NCBI GenBank assembly: GCA_002390485.1
Contig: DGPO01000106.1
Location: 64,385-73,929, forward strand
Length of the DNA stretch: 9,545 nucleotides
Direction of reading: 5' to 3'
Origin: Halieaceae bacterium UBA4438
Lineage (GTDB): Bacteria; Pseudomonadota; Gammaproteobacteria; Pseudomonadales; Halieaceae
This document shows positions 1-8,176 of this stretch, piece after piece. A program made the position numbers and the translations under genes. The notes beneath the pieces are model-generated. The model was given only the letters and a program-made list of their open reading frames with translations. It had not been told where the DNA came from and searched no databases. How positions within the stretch are numbered: the first letter of the stretch is position 1; each line of letters opens with the position of its first letter.

Positions 1-18
1 CCGAGAGGTGGTAGGCGT

Positions 19-24
19 TATGAT
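19..24 (+). promoter_or_regulatory. possible -10 box for thrS
   Basis: TATGAT differs from the sigma-70 -10 consensus at one position. A matching -35 box would lie at or beyond the window edge, so it cannot be tested. If used, transcription would start near position 31 and give a leader of about 76 nt that still contains the complete anticodon-like hairpin. The assignment rests on a single hexamer. Confidence 0.3.
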
Positions 25-65
25 GCGGGCCCTGAGCTAGATCCCGTTTTAGCGTACTCAAACAC

Positions 66-106
66 GCAACGCATCGTAAGCGTTGCCACTGACTAAGGAT
101 GACACC
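66..106 (+). promoter_or_regulatory. thrS translational operator with tRNA-Thr anticodon-arm mimic, plus ribosome binding site
   Basis: GCAACGC (66-72) pairs perfectly with GCGTTGC (80-86), giving a 7-bp stem with a 7-nt loop, AUCGUAA (73-79). Loop positions 2-5 read U-C-G-U, that is U33 followed by the threonine anticodon CGU, as in an anticodon loop. The Shine-Dalgarno AAGGA (95-99) follows 8 nt after the hairpin and stands 7 nt before the ATG. In E. coli, threonyl-tRNA synthetase represses its own translation by binding such a hairpin, with the key G and U near -32/-31; here they fall at -31/-30. The structure and spacing are seen directly; the regulatory function is inferred from the E. 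coli precedent. Upstream bases 15-55 can form further stems that might correspond to the second operator arm. Confidence 0.8.
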
Positions 107-2038
107 ATGCCCCTCATTACTCTGCCCGATGGCTCCACTCGTCAATTTGATCAACCCGTTTCCGTTTACGATGTCGCCGGAGACATTGGCGCAGGACTGG
201 CGAAAGCCACGTTGGCAGGCGTCGTCAATGGTCGTGAGGTTGACGCAAGCTTTCAGATTGAAGGCGACGCCGAGCTTCGTATCATCACGGGTCGTGATGA
301 CCAGGCGTTAGAGATTCTGCGACACTCGACAGCGCACCTGTTGGCGCAAGCGGTTCAGCAGCTGTTCCCGGGAACGCAAGTCACCATTGGTCCGACCGTG
401 GACGACGGGTTCTACTATGACTTTGCGGCAGACCACAACTTCACCCTCGAAGACCTTGAAAAGATCGAAGCGCGCATGAAAGAGCTGGTCGCCAGCGACC
501 TGCCGGTCACGCGCCGCGTGACATCTCGTGAAGACGCTGTTGCACTGTTCAAGGGTATGGGCGAGCACTACAAGGTCGAGATTATTGAAGATCTCCCCGC
601 CGACGAAGAGATTTCGCTGTATCAGCAGGGCGACTGGTTGGATCTCTGTCGAGGACCTCACGTTCCGAGTACGGGGAAGTTAGGTGCGTTTAAGTTAACG
701 AAAGTTGCTGGCGCATATTGGCGGGGTGATTCGAACAATACGCAATTACAGCGTATTTACGGAACAGCTTGGTCAACACCGAAGGAGCTTAAGGCCTACC
801 TCAATCGTATTGCAGAAGCTGAAAAGCGTGACCATCGTAAAATTGGGCGCAAGCTTGATCTATTTCATTTTAGTGACGATGCGCCGGGCTCGGTATTTTG
901 GCACCCGAAGGGGTGGACGCTCTTTCGCGAGTTACTTGAATACATGCGTGCGCGTCAAGACGCCGCTGACTACGTCGAGGTCAATACGCCAGACGTCATG
1001 GACCGAAGCCTTTGGGAAACGTCGGGGCACTGGTTCAACTATCGTGAGAACATGTTTTCCACGCAAACTGAGGACGAGCGTATTTTTGCGCTGAAGCCCA
1101 TGAACTGTCCTGGGTCGGTATCGATGTTTGCTCAGGGTCTTAAGAGTTACCGCGACTTGCCACTGCGCATGGCGGAATTTGGCAAGGTGCACCGCTACGA
1201 GCCGTCAGGCGCACTGCACGGTTTGATGCGAGTCCGCCACTTTACGCAAGACGACGCGCACATTTATTGCACCGAGCAGCAAATGGAGCAAGAGTGCATT
1301 GACGTTGTCGCGCTGGTGCTCGATATCTACAAGGACTTTGGGTTCGAAGACGTCGTCATTAAGTTGTCCACGCGACCCGAAAATCGAATCGGCAGCGATG
1401 AGGTTTGGGACAAGCTGGAAGCCGCCCTGAGTAACGCATTGGAGGTGATGGGGCTTGATTATGTCCTGTATCCCGGAGAAGGCGCGTTTTACGGCCCCAA
1501 GCTTGAGTTTGTTCTGCGCGACGCGATTGGTCGTGACTGGCAATGCGGCACGCTGCAGGTCGACATGAATCTACCTGAGCGGTTTGATATTTCATACGTC
1601 GATGAGGAAGGTAACCGCGATAAGCGCCCCGTGATGTTGCACCGCGCTCTTTTTGGTTCTTTGGAGCGTTTTATCGGCATTCTGATCGAACACTTCGAAG
1701 GTAACTTTCCTGCTTGGCTGGCTCCCCAGCAGGCGGTTGTGGTGAATATCACCGACAAGCAGACGGCCTATGCGGGTGAAGTGGCTGCCTCACTGAAGGC
1801 GCAAGGTTTCCGAGTGGCCTGCGATCTTCGAAACGAAAAAGTCGGGTTTAAAATTAGGGAGCTCGAGCTCGCAAAGATCCCTTACGTACTGGTTGTAGGC
1901 GAAAAAGAGCGTGAAGCGGGTACGGTGGCTGTGCGCGGTCGTCACGGCGCGGATTTGGGCGTTATGAAGGTCGAAGACCTTGCTGCGCACTTGGACGCTG
2001 AAATTGCGCGCCGGTCTAATAGTAATAAAGTGGCATAA
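107..2038 (+). CDS. thrS: threonyl-tRNA synthetase (ThrRS)
   Basis: Charges tRNA-Thr with threonine and edits mis-attached serine; a cytoplasmic homodimeric class II synthetase. The 643 residues match the E. coli length (642). Order: TGS domain (about 1-62), the SAD editing domain with H73-x3-H77 and C181-x3-H185, the class II catalytic core (about 245-535), and a C-terminal HGTP anticodon-binding domain (about 545-640). The zinc ligands that recognise threonine are visible as C334, H385 and H512. The ATG at 107 is chosen because AAGGA precedes it by 7 nt and the protein then begins at the TGS domain. An in-frame TTG at 83 lies inside the 3' arm of the leader hairpin and is rejected. Translation is probably autoregulated through that hairpin. 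The gene heads the infC-rpmI-rplT cluster, as in E. coli. Confidence 0.98.
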   Translation: MPLITLPDGSTRQFDQPVSVYDVAGDIGAGLAKATLAGVVNGREVDASFQIEGDAELRIITGRDDQALEILRHSTAHLLAQAVQQLFPGTQVTIGPTVDDGFYYDFAADHNFTLEDLEKIEARMKELVASDLPVTRRVTSREDAVALFKGMGEHYKVEIIEDLPADEEISLYQQGDWLDLCRGPHVPSTGKLGAFKLTKVAGAYWRGDSNNTQLQRIYGTAWSTPKELKAYLNRIAEAEKRDHRKIGRKLDLFHFSDDAPGSVFWHPKGWTLFRELLEYMRARQDAADYVEVNTPDVMDRSLWETSGHWFNYRENMFSTQTEDERIFALKPMNCPGSVSMFAQGLKSYRDLPLRMAEFGKVHRYEPSGALHGLMRVRHFTQDDAHIYCTEQQMEQECIDVVALVLDIYKDFGFEDVVIKLSTRPENRIGSDEVWDKLEAALSNALEVMGLDYVLYPGEGAFYGPKLEFVLRDAIGRDWQCGTLQVDMNLPERFDISYVDEEGNRDKRPVMLHRALFGSLERFIGILIEHFEGNFPAWLAPQQAVVVNITDKQTAYAGEVAASLKAQGFRVACDLRNEKVGFKIRELELAKIPYVLVVGEKEREAGTVAVRGRHGADLGVMKVEDLAAHLDAEIARRSNSNKVA

Positions 2039-2076
2039 GCCACCATCAATACAGGGCGAAACTGACTGACTGAGCC

Positions 2077-2105
2077 TTGTTATCGCGCGCACTTCACTAT
2101 AAAAT
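2077..2105 (+). promoter_or_regulatory. sigma-70 promoter for infC-rpmI-rplT
   Basis: TTGTTA (2077-2082, four of six matches to consensus) lies 17 nt before TAAAAT (2100-2105, five of six). Predicted transcription start is near 2112, giving a leader of about 78 nt ahead of infC. It sits in the 151-nt gap after thrS, which has no visible intrinsic terminator, so readthrough from thrS would also supply infC. This is a by-eye prediction. Confidence 0.55.
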
Positions 2106-2129
2106 CGCCGCCCTATTTTGGGTAGTGAG

Positions 2130-2158
2130 TGCGTCTTTAAAAGGGTTGTTAAGACGCA
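2130..2158 (+). other. hairpin in the infC leader
   Basis: TGCGTCTT (2130-2137) pairs with AAGACGCA (2151-2158), an 8-bp perfect stem with a 13-nt loop. No T-run follows, so it is not an intrinsic terminator. It lies inside the predicted 5' UTR and ends 18 nt before the infC Shine-Dalgarno. The loop contains AAAAGGG (2139-2145), which could pair with the upstream CCC..TTTT at 2111-2119 as an alternative fold. Its role is unknown. Confidence 0.5.
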
Positions 2159-2189
2159 ACACCGAAACCTGTGTTTGGAGAGAAAGAGT

Positions 2190-2717
2190 ATTAAGAACGA
2201 GACCAAGAGTAAGAAAGCTCTGACAAACGAACAAATCGATGCGCCGATGGTGCGTTTGATTGAAGCCGATGGCACTCAAGTAGGCATTGTGTCCAACGAG
2301 GACGCAGTGAGCAGAGCGGACGCGGCCGGAATGGATTTGGTCATGATGGCAGAGGGCGAGACCCCTGTTTGCAAGATCATGGATTACGGCAAGCACGTTT
2401 TTGAGTCGAAGAAGCAAAAAGCAGCGCAGAAGAAGCGCGCTAAGCGGATACAGATTAAAGAAATGAAGTTTCGTCCGGGAACGGACGAAGGTGACTATCA
2501 GGTCAAGTTGCGTAATTTGACCCGATTCCTGGAAAACGGTGATAAAGCTAAAGTCACGCTGCGTTATCGCGGCCGTGAAATGGCTCACCAAGAACTCGGT
2601 ATGGAAATTCTCAAGCGTGTTGAGAATGACTTGAGCGAGTTAGGTGCGGTTGAACAGTTTCCAAAAATGGAAGGTCGTCAATTGACGATGGTGATTGCAC
2701 CGAAGAAACGAGGATAG
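2190..2717 (+). CDS. infC: translation initiation factor IF-3, ATT start
   Basis: IF-3 binds the 30S subunit, prevents premature 50S joining and proofreads the start codon. The 175 residues compare with 180 in E. coli. There is an N-terminal domain (about 10-80) containing [11 protein letters not shown], a Lys-rich linker, and a C-terminal domain with [17 protein letters not shown] and [15 protein letters not shown], ending in APKKRG. No ATG or GTG start gives the right N-terminus. ATT at 2190 has GGAGAG (2177-2182) 7 nt upstream and reproduces the hallmark AUU start of infC. Because IF-3 discriminates against AUU, this codon normally provides autorepression (known in E. coli, inferred here). 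An in-frame TTG at 2118 would add 24 residues that do not resemble IF-3, cross the leader hairpin, and is rejected. Confidence 0.96.
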   Translation: MKNETKSKKALTNEQIDAPMVRLIEADGTQVGIVSNEDAVSRADAAGMDLVMMAEGETPVCKIMDYGKHVFESKKQKAAQKKRAKRIQIKEMKFRPGTDEGDYQVKLRNLTRFLENGDKAKVTLRYRGREMAHQELGMEILKRVENDLSELGAVEQFPKMEGRQLTMVIAPKKRG

Positions 2718-2720
2718 TGG

Positions 2721-2798
2721 CCCGTGAATGCCCTATGACTCGATTGATGAAACGCTCGAGCAGGAAACTGTAACGAGCCTTAAGCGGGAGTATCTAAG
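2721..2798 (+). promoter_or_regulatory. candidate L20-binding operator of rpmI-rplT
   Basis: The 81-nt infC-rpmI gap is structured. GCTCG (2754-2758) pairs with CGAGC (2774-2778); inside, after an asymmetric internal loop (AG opposite UAA), CAG pairs with CTG around a GAAA tetraloop (2764-2767). Two A-U pairs beyond a C-C mismatch extend the base. In addition CCCGT (2721-2725), just after the infC stop, can pair with GCGGG (2784-2788), part of the rpmI Shine-Dalgarno, giving a pseudoknot-like long-range contact. In E. coli, L20 represses rpmI-rplT through an irregular helix and a long-range pairing that covers the rpmI start. The pairings are seen; L20 binding is inferred. Confidence 0.6.
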
Positions 2799-2993
2799 AT
2801 GCCAAAAGCAAAAATTCACAGTGGTGCCGCTAAGCGGTTTAAGAAGACGGCCAGTGGCTACAAGCGCAAGAGCGCTTACAAGAGCCACATCCTGACGAAA
2901 ATGACGACAAAGCGTAAGCGTCAGCTTCGAGGCACATCACTGATTCACAAGTCCGACGTGGTACTCGTGGATCGTATGTTGCGCGCCAAGTAA
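2799..2993 (+). CDS. rpmI: 50S ribosomal protein L35 (bL35)
   Basis: A small, very basic 64-residue protein of the large ribosomal subunit that packs into 23S rRNA. It shows the family landmarks MPKAK at the start, [28 protein letters not shown] and a C-terminal VDRMLRAK. Length is that of the family (64-66). The Shine-Dalgarno GCGGGAG (2784-2790) lies 8 nt before the ATG and can be masked by pairing with bases just after infC. It lies 25 nt before rplT, so the two are almost certainly co-translated and share L20 control. Confidence 0.97.
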   Translation: MPKAKIHSGAAKRFKKTASGYKRKSAYKSHILTKMTTKRKRQLRGTSLIHKSDVVLVDRMLRAK

Positions 2994-3018
2994 TCGTTAA
3001 CCAGTTAGGAGATAAGAC

Positions 3019-3378
3019 ATGCCTCGTGTAAAGCGTGGTGTCACGGCTCACCGTCGACACAAGAAAATTTTAAAGCAAGCAAAGGGTTACTACGGTGCAC
3101 GTTCGCGCGTATTCCGAGTAGCGAAGCAAGCGGTTACGAAAGCGGGTCAGTATGCCTACCGTGACCGTCGTCAGCGCAAGCGTCAGTTTCGAGCGCTCTG
3201 GATTACGCGTATTAACGCGCAGTCTCGGGCTAACGGCATAACGTACAGCAAGTTTATCAACGGCCTTAAGCGCGCGGGTATTACCCTCGATCGCCGCGTC
3301 CTTGCTGATCTTGCCGTTCACGATAAGCTGGCATTCTCGGCAGTGGTTGAGCGCGCAAAAGCTGCACTGACGGCCTAA
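3019..3378 (+). CDS. rplT: 50S ribosomal protein L20 (bL20)
   Basis: An early-assembly 23S rRNA-binding protein, 119 residues (E. coli 118). The basic N-terminal extension ([19 protein letters not shown], then [14 protein letters not shown]) threads into rRNA; the C-terminal globular part carries [30 protein letters not shown] and ends in [14 protein letters not shown] (3007-3011) stands 7 nt before the ATG. In E. coli L20 also represses its own operon by binding the mRNA upstream of rpmI, and a plausible site is present there. An intrinsic terminator follows 46 nt after the stop codon. Confidence 0.98.
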   Translation: MPRVKRGVTAHRRHKKILKQAKGYYGARSRVFRVAKQAVTKAGQYAYRDRRQRKRQFRALWITRINAQSRANGITYSKFINGLKRAGITLDRRVLADLAVHDKLAFSAVVERAKAALTA

Positions 3379-3424
3379 TTACCGTCTTCGTACTTCCGAT
3401 GGCAGTAATGTGGAGCGATAATAG

Positions 3425-3449
3425 AAAGGGGGCTACGGCCTCCTTTTTT
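3425..3449 (+). terminator. intrinsic terminator or attenuator between rplT and pheS
   Basis: A 9-bp stem runs from AAAGGGGGC (3425-3433) to GCCTCCTTT (3438-3446), with one G-U pair and a UACG tetraloop closed by C-G, an unusually stable UNCG class loop. Six Ts (3444-3449) finish it, three of them shared with the stem. It ends the rplT unit. Since pheS starts only 24 nt downstream, it must be partly read through, conditionally open, or bypassed by a promoter. E. coli has an attenuator at the same place, but no Phe-rich leader peptide before the stem is visible here. Confidence 0.85.
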
Positions 3450-3455
3450 GAATGA

Positions 3456-4493
<1,038 letters not shown>

Positions 4494-4502
4494 GTTAGCA
4501 CA

Positions 4503-6869
4503 ATGATTATTTCAGAGCAGTGGCTGCGCACCTGGGTCAACCCTGAGGCGACGACACAAGCCCTCAGCCACAAGTTAACGATGATCGGCCTCGAGGTTGA
4601 CGGTGTTGCGACTGTTGCCGAACCGTTTTCCGGTGTGGTCGTCGCTGAAATTATCAGCGCTGAGCAACATCCTGACGCGGACAAGCTGCGCGTTTGTGTC
4701 GTCGACGCGGGTGACGAGCATGTTCAAATTGTCTGCGGTGCACCCAACGCGCGCGCCGGATTACGTGCTCCACTGGCTAAGGTCGGCGCCGTACTTCCCG
4801 GTAATTTTAAAATTAAAAAGGCAAAGCTGAGAGGTGTTGAGTCTCAGGGCATGCTTTGTGCCAGTGCCGAGCTTACGATCTCCGAGGATAACGACGGGCT
4901 GATGGAGCTGCCGTCCGATGCGCCGGTCGGTGCGGATATTCGCGAGTATCTGAGCCTTGATGATAAAATTCTTGAGTTAGGTTTGACGCCGAATCGAGCG
5001 GATTGTCTGAGCCTGCGCGGTGTCGCTCGTGACGTCGCTGTTGCATTTGATGAGGCCTTAATTGAGCCCGAAATTGCGCCGTTCGCGGTGACGATTGATG
5101 ATCAATTCCCCGTAGCAATTGACGCCCCTGCTAAGTGTCCCCGGTACTTAGGCCGTGTCATCAAAGGCGTGGACTTATCCAAACCGACACCTGATTACAT
5201 GCGAGACCGGTTGGAGCGCGCGGGATTGCGGTCGATCGACGCAGTGGTCGATGTTACTAATTACGTCATGCTCGAAATGGGTCAGCCATTACACGCCTTT
5301 GACCTCGACCAGCTCAGTGGCGGTATCGTCGTCCGTGAGTGCCGTGAAGCCGAGCAACTGACGCTGCTCGACGGGACAGTACAGTCACTCGAGCCCGGGA
5401 CACTGCTCATCGCGGACCACGAGAAACCCTTGGCGTTGGCAGGAATCATGGGTGGTGAGGACAGCGGTGTCAGCGAAAGTACAACCAGTCTCTTTTTGGA
5501 GAGCGCCTTTTTTACGCCAGAGCTTATGGCCGGACGCGCACGATCCTACGGCTTGCACACTGACGCGTCGCACCGGTATGAGCGTGGCGTTGACTTCCAA
5601 TTGCAATGGCAAGCAATGGAGAGGGCGACACGGCTCTTGATTGAGACAGTAGGAGGTGAAGCAGGTCCTGTCACTGAGGTTTCGTCTGATGGCGACTTGC
5701 CGATTAATGACGCGGTTTTGCTTCGAGAGGAACAGATTGAAAAGCTGTTAGGCCTGCGTATTGAGCGCTTTGAAGTTGAACGTATTTTACAGGGCTTGGG
5801 TTTTTGGATCGTCACACAAGAGCAGGGTTGGCTTTGCACTGCGCCAAGCTGGCGGTTTGACATGGGGCTTGAGGTCGACCTGATCGAAGAGTTGGCGCGC
5901 GTTATTGGCTACGACGCCATACCGGCTCAGCGCCTTACCGGTGAGCTCATTGCGACGCCTGTGCCAGAGACGCGTCGCGCACTTCGCAGTGCTAAAAATG
6001 ACTTGGTGGCTCGCGGGTACTTCGAGGCGGTGACCTTCAGTTTTGTTGAACCTCAGTTGCAGGCGACCTTTGATCCTCAAACGCCCCCTGTGCGCCTAAA
6101 AAACCCCATTTCGGCAGACCTTGCCGTCATGCGGACCAGTTTGATCCCGGGCCTTTTAAAGGCAATTGCTCATAATGTCAGTCGGCAGCAGAGTCGTGTT
6201 CGTCTTTTCGAGACGGGATTGCGATTTTTGCCGGGAGACGAAATTGCGCAAACGCCTATGATTGCGCTCGCCGCATCGGGTTTGCGAGATGCTGAAGGTT
6301 GGTCGGCGGGTAAAGAGGCGACTGATTTTTTTGATATCAAGGGCAGTGTTGAGGCGCTTCTGGGAAGCCTCGGACAACGACTCTCGTTTGAAGCTTGTGT
6401 GTTCCCAGGGCTGCACGACGGCCAAAGCGCGGCTATTTTAGTCGACGGTCATGCCGTAGGTCGTATGGGTACGATTCACCCCAATGTTGGGAAGTTATTG
6501 GGGCTGCCTGCCAGTACAGTTGTTGCAGAGATGGAACAGTCAGCAGTGACCGCGCTGGCAATGCCAGAGTACGACGACATATCGAAGTTTCCGGAGACGC
6601 GTCGCGACTTGGCCTTGGTCGTCGACAAGGGTGTGGCGTCGGGCGATGTCATGACCCTGATTCGTGACACCGCCGGTGGATTGCTCACGAAACTTGATTT
6701 ATTCGATGTTTACGAAGGGGCCGGATTGGCCGAGGGGAAGAAGAGTTTGGCGATCGGTTTGACATTCCAAGGTCAAAGTCGCACTCTCGACGAAACAGAG
6801 GTCTCGGGTGCTGTTGACCAAGTGCTTGATTCTCTGAGAGAAAAGCTGGGTATCGAACTGCGAAGCTGA
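4503..6869 (+). CDS. pheT: phenylalanyl-tRNA synthetase beta subunit
   Basis: Non-catalytic partner of PheS that binds tRNA-Phe and edits mischarged tyrosine. 788 residues (E. coli 795). Order: start motif [12 protein letters not shown]; an OB-fold tRNA-binding domain (about 39-148, with [10 protein letters not shown] and VCGAPNAR); the B3/B4 editing domain (about 210-385, with [20 protein letters not shown] and [10 protein letters not shown]); B5 (about 400-475); the catalytic-like core (about 480-680); and a C-terminal ferredoxin-fold anticodon-binding domain (about 695-788, with [13 protein letters not shown]). All domains are present without break. The Shine-Dalgarno is weak, so translation probably depends on coupling to pheS. 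ihfA starts 7 nt after the stop. Confidence 0.98.
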   Translation: MIISEQWLRTWVNPEATTQALSHKLTMIGLEVDGVATVAEPFSGVVVAEIISAEQHPDADKLRVCVVDAGDEHVQIVCGAPNARAGLRAPLAKVGAVLPGNFKIKKAKLRGVESQGMLCASAELTISEDNDGLMELPSDAPVGADIREYLSLDDKILELGLTPNRADCLSLRGVARDVAVAFDEALIEPEIAPFAVTIDDQFPVAIDAPAKCPRYLGRVIKGVDLSKPTPDYMRDRLERAGLRSIDAVVDVTNYVMLEMGQPLHAFDLDQLSGGIVVRECREAEQLTLLDGTVQSLEPGTLLIADHEKPLALAGIMGGEDSGVSESTTSLFLESAFFTPELMAGRARSYGLHTDASHRYERGVDFQLQWQAMERATRLLIETVGGEAGPVTEVSSDGDLPINDAVLLREEQIEKLLGLRIERFEVERILQGLGFWIVTQEQGWLCTAPSWRFDMGLEVDLIEELARVIGYDAIPAQRLTGELIATPVPETRRALRSAKNDLVARGYFEAVTFSFVEPQLQATFDPQTPPVRLKNPISADLAVMRTSLIPGLLKAIAHNVSRQQSRVRLFETGLRFLPGDEIAQTPMIALAASGLRDAEGWSAGKEATDFFDIKGSVEALLGSLGQRLSFEACVFPGLHDGQSAAILVDGHAVGRMGTIHPNVGKLLGLPASTVVAEMEQSAVTALAMPEYDDISKFPETRRDLALVVDKGVASGDVMTLIRDTAGGLLTKLDLFDVYEGAGLAEGKKSLAIGLTFQGQSRTLDETEVSGAVDQVLDSLREKLGIELRS

Positions 6870-6876
6870 AAACACT

Positions 6877-7176
6877 ATGTCCGCACTAACGAAATCTGAA
6901 ATGGCCGAGAAACTCTTTGATGAGTTAGGTCTTAATAAGCGCGAGGCGAAAGAGCTGGTGGAGCAGTTCTTCGAAGAGATTCGAATCTGCCTGGAAAATA
7001 ATGAGCAGGTGAAGCTTTCGGGCTTTGGTAACTTTGATCTTCGCGACAAAGGCTCACGTCCGGGCCGTAATCCAAAAACAGGCGAAGAGATCCCTATTTC
7101 TGCAAGACGTGTTGTCACCTTCAAGCCTGGTCAAAAGCTCAAAGCGCGGGTAGAGAAGATGCCGAACGATGCTTGA
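6877..7176 (+). CDS. ihfA: integration host factor alpha subunit
   Basis: Pairs with IHF-beta to bind specific DNA sites and bend them sharply; acts in nucleoid structure, transcription, replication and recombination. 99 residues, as in E. coli. The DNABII signature is clear: [25 protein letters not shown] helices, [14 protein letters not shown], then the beta-arm [14 protein letters not shown] with the DNA-intercalating proline at P66, and [17 protein letters not shown]. It follows pheT by 7 nt, as in E. coli, and overlaps the next gene by 8 nt. No good Shine-Dalgarno is visible, so its translation may be coupled to pheT. The beta subunit gene is not in this window. Confidence 0.96.
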   Translation: MSALTKSEMAEKLFDELGLNKREAKELVEQFFEEIRICLENNEQVKLSGFGNFDLRDKGSRPGRNPKTGEEIPISARRVVTFKPGQKLKARVEKMPNDA

Positions 7177-7528
7177 GCCCACGCACAACAACGAACTACC
7201 GCCCATACCCGGAAAACGCTATTTCACCATTGGTGAAGTGAGTGGCTTGTGTGCTGTAAAACCGCACGTGCTTCGGTACTGGGAAGCGGAATTCCCACAG
7301 CTCAAACCCGTTAAGCGCCGGGGTAATCGTCGGTATTACAAACGCGGCGATGTCGAGTTGGTGCGGGCGATTCGAGGTCTTCTCTATGAAGAGGGTTACA
7401 CTATTGGTGGCGCCCGACAGAGACTGACCTGTGAAGACGGCCCAAGCCCCGTCGATGTCATGTCAACGGTTCGCGACTGCTTAAACGATTTGGAAGCAGC
7501 AAAGTCGCTGCTCAAACTCGGCGACTAA
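7169..7528 (+). CDS. MerR-family transcriptional regulator (ihfA-linked)
   Basis: A 119-residue protein with a MerR-type winged helix-turn-helix at about residues 18-88: [22 protein letters not shown] is helix-turn-helix plus the characteristic LRYWE, followed by the wing [16 protein letters not shown] and [17 protein letters not shown] short C-terminal helix (about 95-117) could dimerise. There is no ligand- or metal-sensing domain and no cysteine cluster, so the effector, if any, is unknown. The start overlaps the ihfA stop by 8 nt, showing shared transcription and probable translational coupling. The same gene stands between ihfA and tRNA-Pro in Pseudomonas, which I recall as conserved. 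Its targets cannot be deduced from the sequence. Confidence 0.92.
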   Translation: MLEPTHNNELPPIPGKRYFTIGEVSGLCAVKPHVLRYWEAEFPQLKPVKRRGNRRYYKRGDVELVRAIRGLLYEEGYTIGGARQRLTCEDGPSPVDVMSTVRDCLNDLEAAKSLLKLGD

Positions 7529-7530
7529 CA

Positions 7531-7566
7531 TTCCCTAACGCATTGAATACCCGTATACTTCGCGCC
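7531..7566 (+). promoter_or_regulatory. tRNA-Pro promoter with GC-rich discriminator
   Basis: TATACT (7554-7559) matches the -10 consensus at five of six positions; TTCCCT (7531-7536), 17 nt upstream, is a weak -35. The discriminator GCGCC (7562-7566) after the -10 is typical of stable-RNA promoters under stringent ppGpp control. Transcription would start about 4-5 nt before the mature tRNA. Confidence 0.6.
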
Positions 7567-7569
7567 GTT

Positions 7570-7646
7570 CGGGGCGTAGCGCAGTCTGGTAGCGCACCAC
7601 ACTGGGGGTGTGGTGGTCGCAGGTTCAAATCCTGCCGTCCCGACCA
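7570..7646 (+). tRNA. tRNA-Pro (anticodon GGG), CCA encoded
   Basis: A complete 77-nt cloverleaf. The acceptor stem CGGGGCG pairs with CGTCCCG (one G-U). D stem GCGC/GCGC; anticodon stem CCACA/TGTGG with loop CTGGGGG, anticodon GGG at 7604-7606 and G37; T arm GCAGG-TTCAAAT-CCTGC; discriminator A and genomically encoded CCA at 7644-7646. Reads proline codons CCC and CCU. It stands after ihfA and the merR-like gene, an arrangement known in pseudomonads. tRNA 3' ends are common integration sites, but no copy of its 3' end is visible downstream in this window. Confidence 0.98.
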
Positions 7647-7648
7647 TC

Positions 7649-7723
7649 TTTTTTCCCTTGCCGAAGGTGCTGACAGTAAGTCCTTCTCCTCGGTAAGCGG
7701 TTAAGTCAGTAACCGACTTTTTT
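7649..7723 (+). terminator. transcription termination region after tRNA-Pro
   Basis: Six Ts (7649-7654) follow the tRNA CCA after two bases and could terminate with the tRNA's own arms as hairpin. A second candidate is CGGTTA (7698-7703) paired with TAACCG (7710-7715), a 6-bp stem with a 6-nt loop, then AC and six Ts (7718-7723). The second hairpin covers the stop codon of the minus-strand gene; no T-run lies on the minus-strand side, so it serves the plus strand only. Confidence 0.6.
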
Positions 7724-8011
7724 GCCCAACGTGTGGACAGTGACGCCATTATCAAAACCACCCTCGAGGATGTCTTTGGTGGCCTCTTGTATGCCTGTTT
7801 CAATTCGCCAGCCGAGATAGCGCTCCTGATGTGCCAGAGTTTCCCACTCTTCAACCAAGGTGATCGTAGCGCTGTCCTCGTCCTCGTAGACGTCTACTTT
7901 GATGCACCCGTCATAGGCTCTGGTGTCGCCCAATACAGCCCTGAACATGTCTGCCAAAGCACCGAACTTGCCCTCGGCGGCTTTGAAGTTTAGAACGACT
8001 AATTCGCCCAT
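7706..8011 (-). CDS. putative quinol monooxygenase, ABM-fold protein
   Basis: 101 residues of the antibiotic-biosynthesis-monooxygenase (ABM, YgiN-like) type: small dimeric ferredoxin-like proteins, often cofactor-free oxygenases or of unknown substrate. Seen: an opening beta strand (ELVVLNFKA), a helix (KFGALADMFRAVLGDT), then YDGCIKVDVYEDEDSATITLVEEWET, the family pattern of strand-Gly-Cys-strand followed by E-x-W (W56) and A-x-x-x-(H/R) (H61 nearby), then a C-terminal helix and strand. On the minus strand the Shine-Dalgarno GGGAG lies 8 nt before the ATG. It is transcribed toward the tRNA and away from the cupin lipoprotein. Cytoplasmic, no signal peptide. The family is fairly secure; the substrate is unknown. 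Confidence 0.85.
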   Translation of the reverse strand: MGELVVLNFKAAEGKFGALADMFRAVLGDTRAYDGCIKVDVYEDEDSATITLVEEWETLAHQERYLGWRIETGIQEATKDILEGGFDNGVTVHTLGKKVGY

Positions 8012-8176
8012 TTCCTGTCTCCCTGTTCTCTTGAACCAGCATTGAACCCTAATGGCCGAAACTGAGCAAACTGAAACTCTGTAATTGACAGACTGGTAGA
8101 CGCTATGAGGTGTGCGACGCGACTTCCGTAAATTTCCTCCCTACACTGAGCTCGCGAAAAGTCAGGAAAGAAATCG
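8012..8176. promoter_or_regulatory. divergent intergenic region with short direct repeats
   Basis: This 165-bp gap must drive both the ABM gene (leftward) and the cupin lipoprotein (rightward). TTGACA at 8085-8090 is a perfect -35 box on the plus strand, but no good -10 stands 16-18 nt after it. Two pairs of direct repeats are visible: TTGAACC at 8031 and 8042 (period 11) and AAACTGA at 8059 and 8068 (period 9). TGTAATTGACA (8080-8090) recurs at 8764-8774. AGGAAAG (8164-8170) is the lipoprotein Shine-Dalgarno. Confidence 0.4.

Noticed and set aside
83..106. TTG at 83 as the thrS start, adding eight residues
   Set aside because: It lies within the 3' arm of the leader hairpin, has no Shine-Dalgarno, and ThrRS proteins begin at the TGS domain that starts from ATG 107.
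2118..2189. N-terminal extension of IF-3 from TTG 2118
   Set aside because: The 24 extra residues have no IF-3 resemblance, cover the leader hairpin, and the ATT at 2190 has the right spacing to GGAGAG.
3399..3455. 18-codon ORF with two Phe codons before pheS, as a pheM-like attenuator peptide
   Set aside because: The Phe codons coincide with the T-run after the terminator stem, so ribosome stalling there could not open the hairpin; no Shine-Dalgarno and no Phe-rich run before the stem.
7570..7646. tRNA-Pro as an attachment site of an integrated island
   Set aside because: No integrase gene and no second copy of the tRNA 3' end is seen in the remaining 1.9 kb. An island longer than the window is not excluded.
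7733..7993. 86-codon plus-strand frame opposite the ABM gene
   Set aside because: It is the antisense shadow of a gene with a good Shine-Dalgarno and family-like protein sequence.
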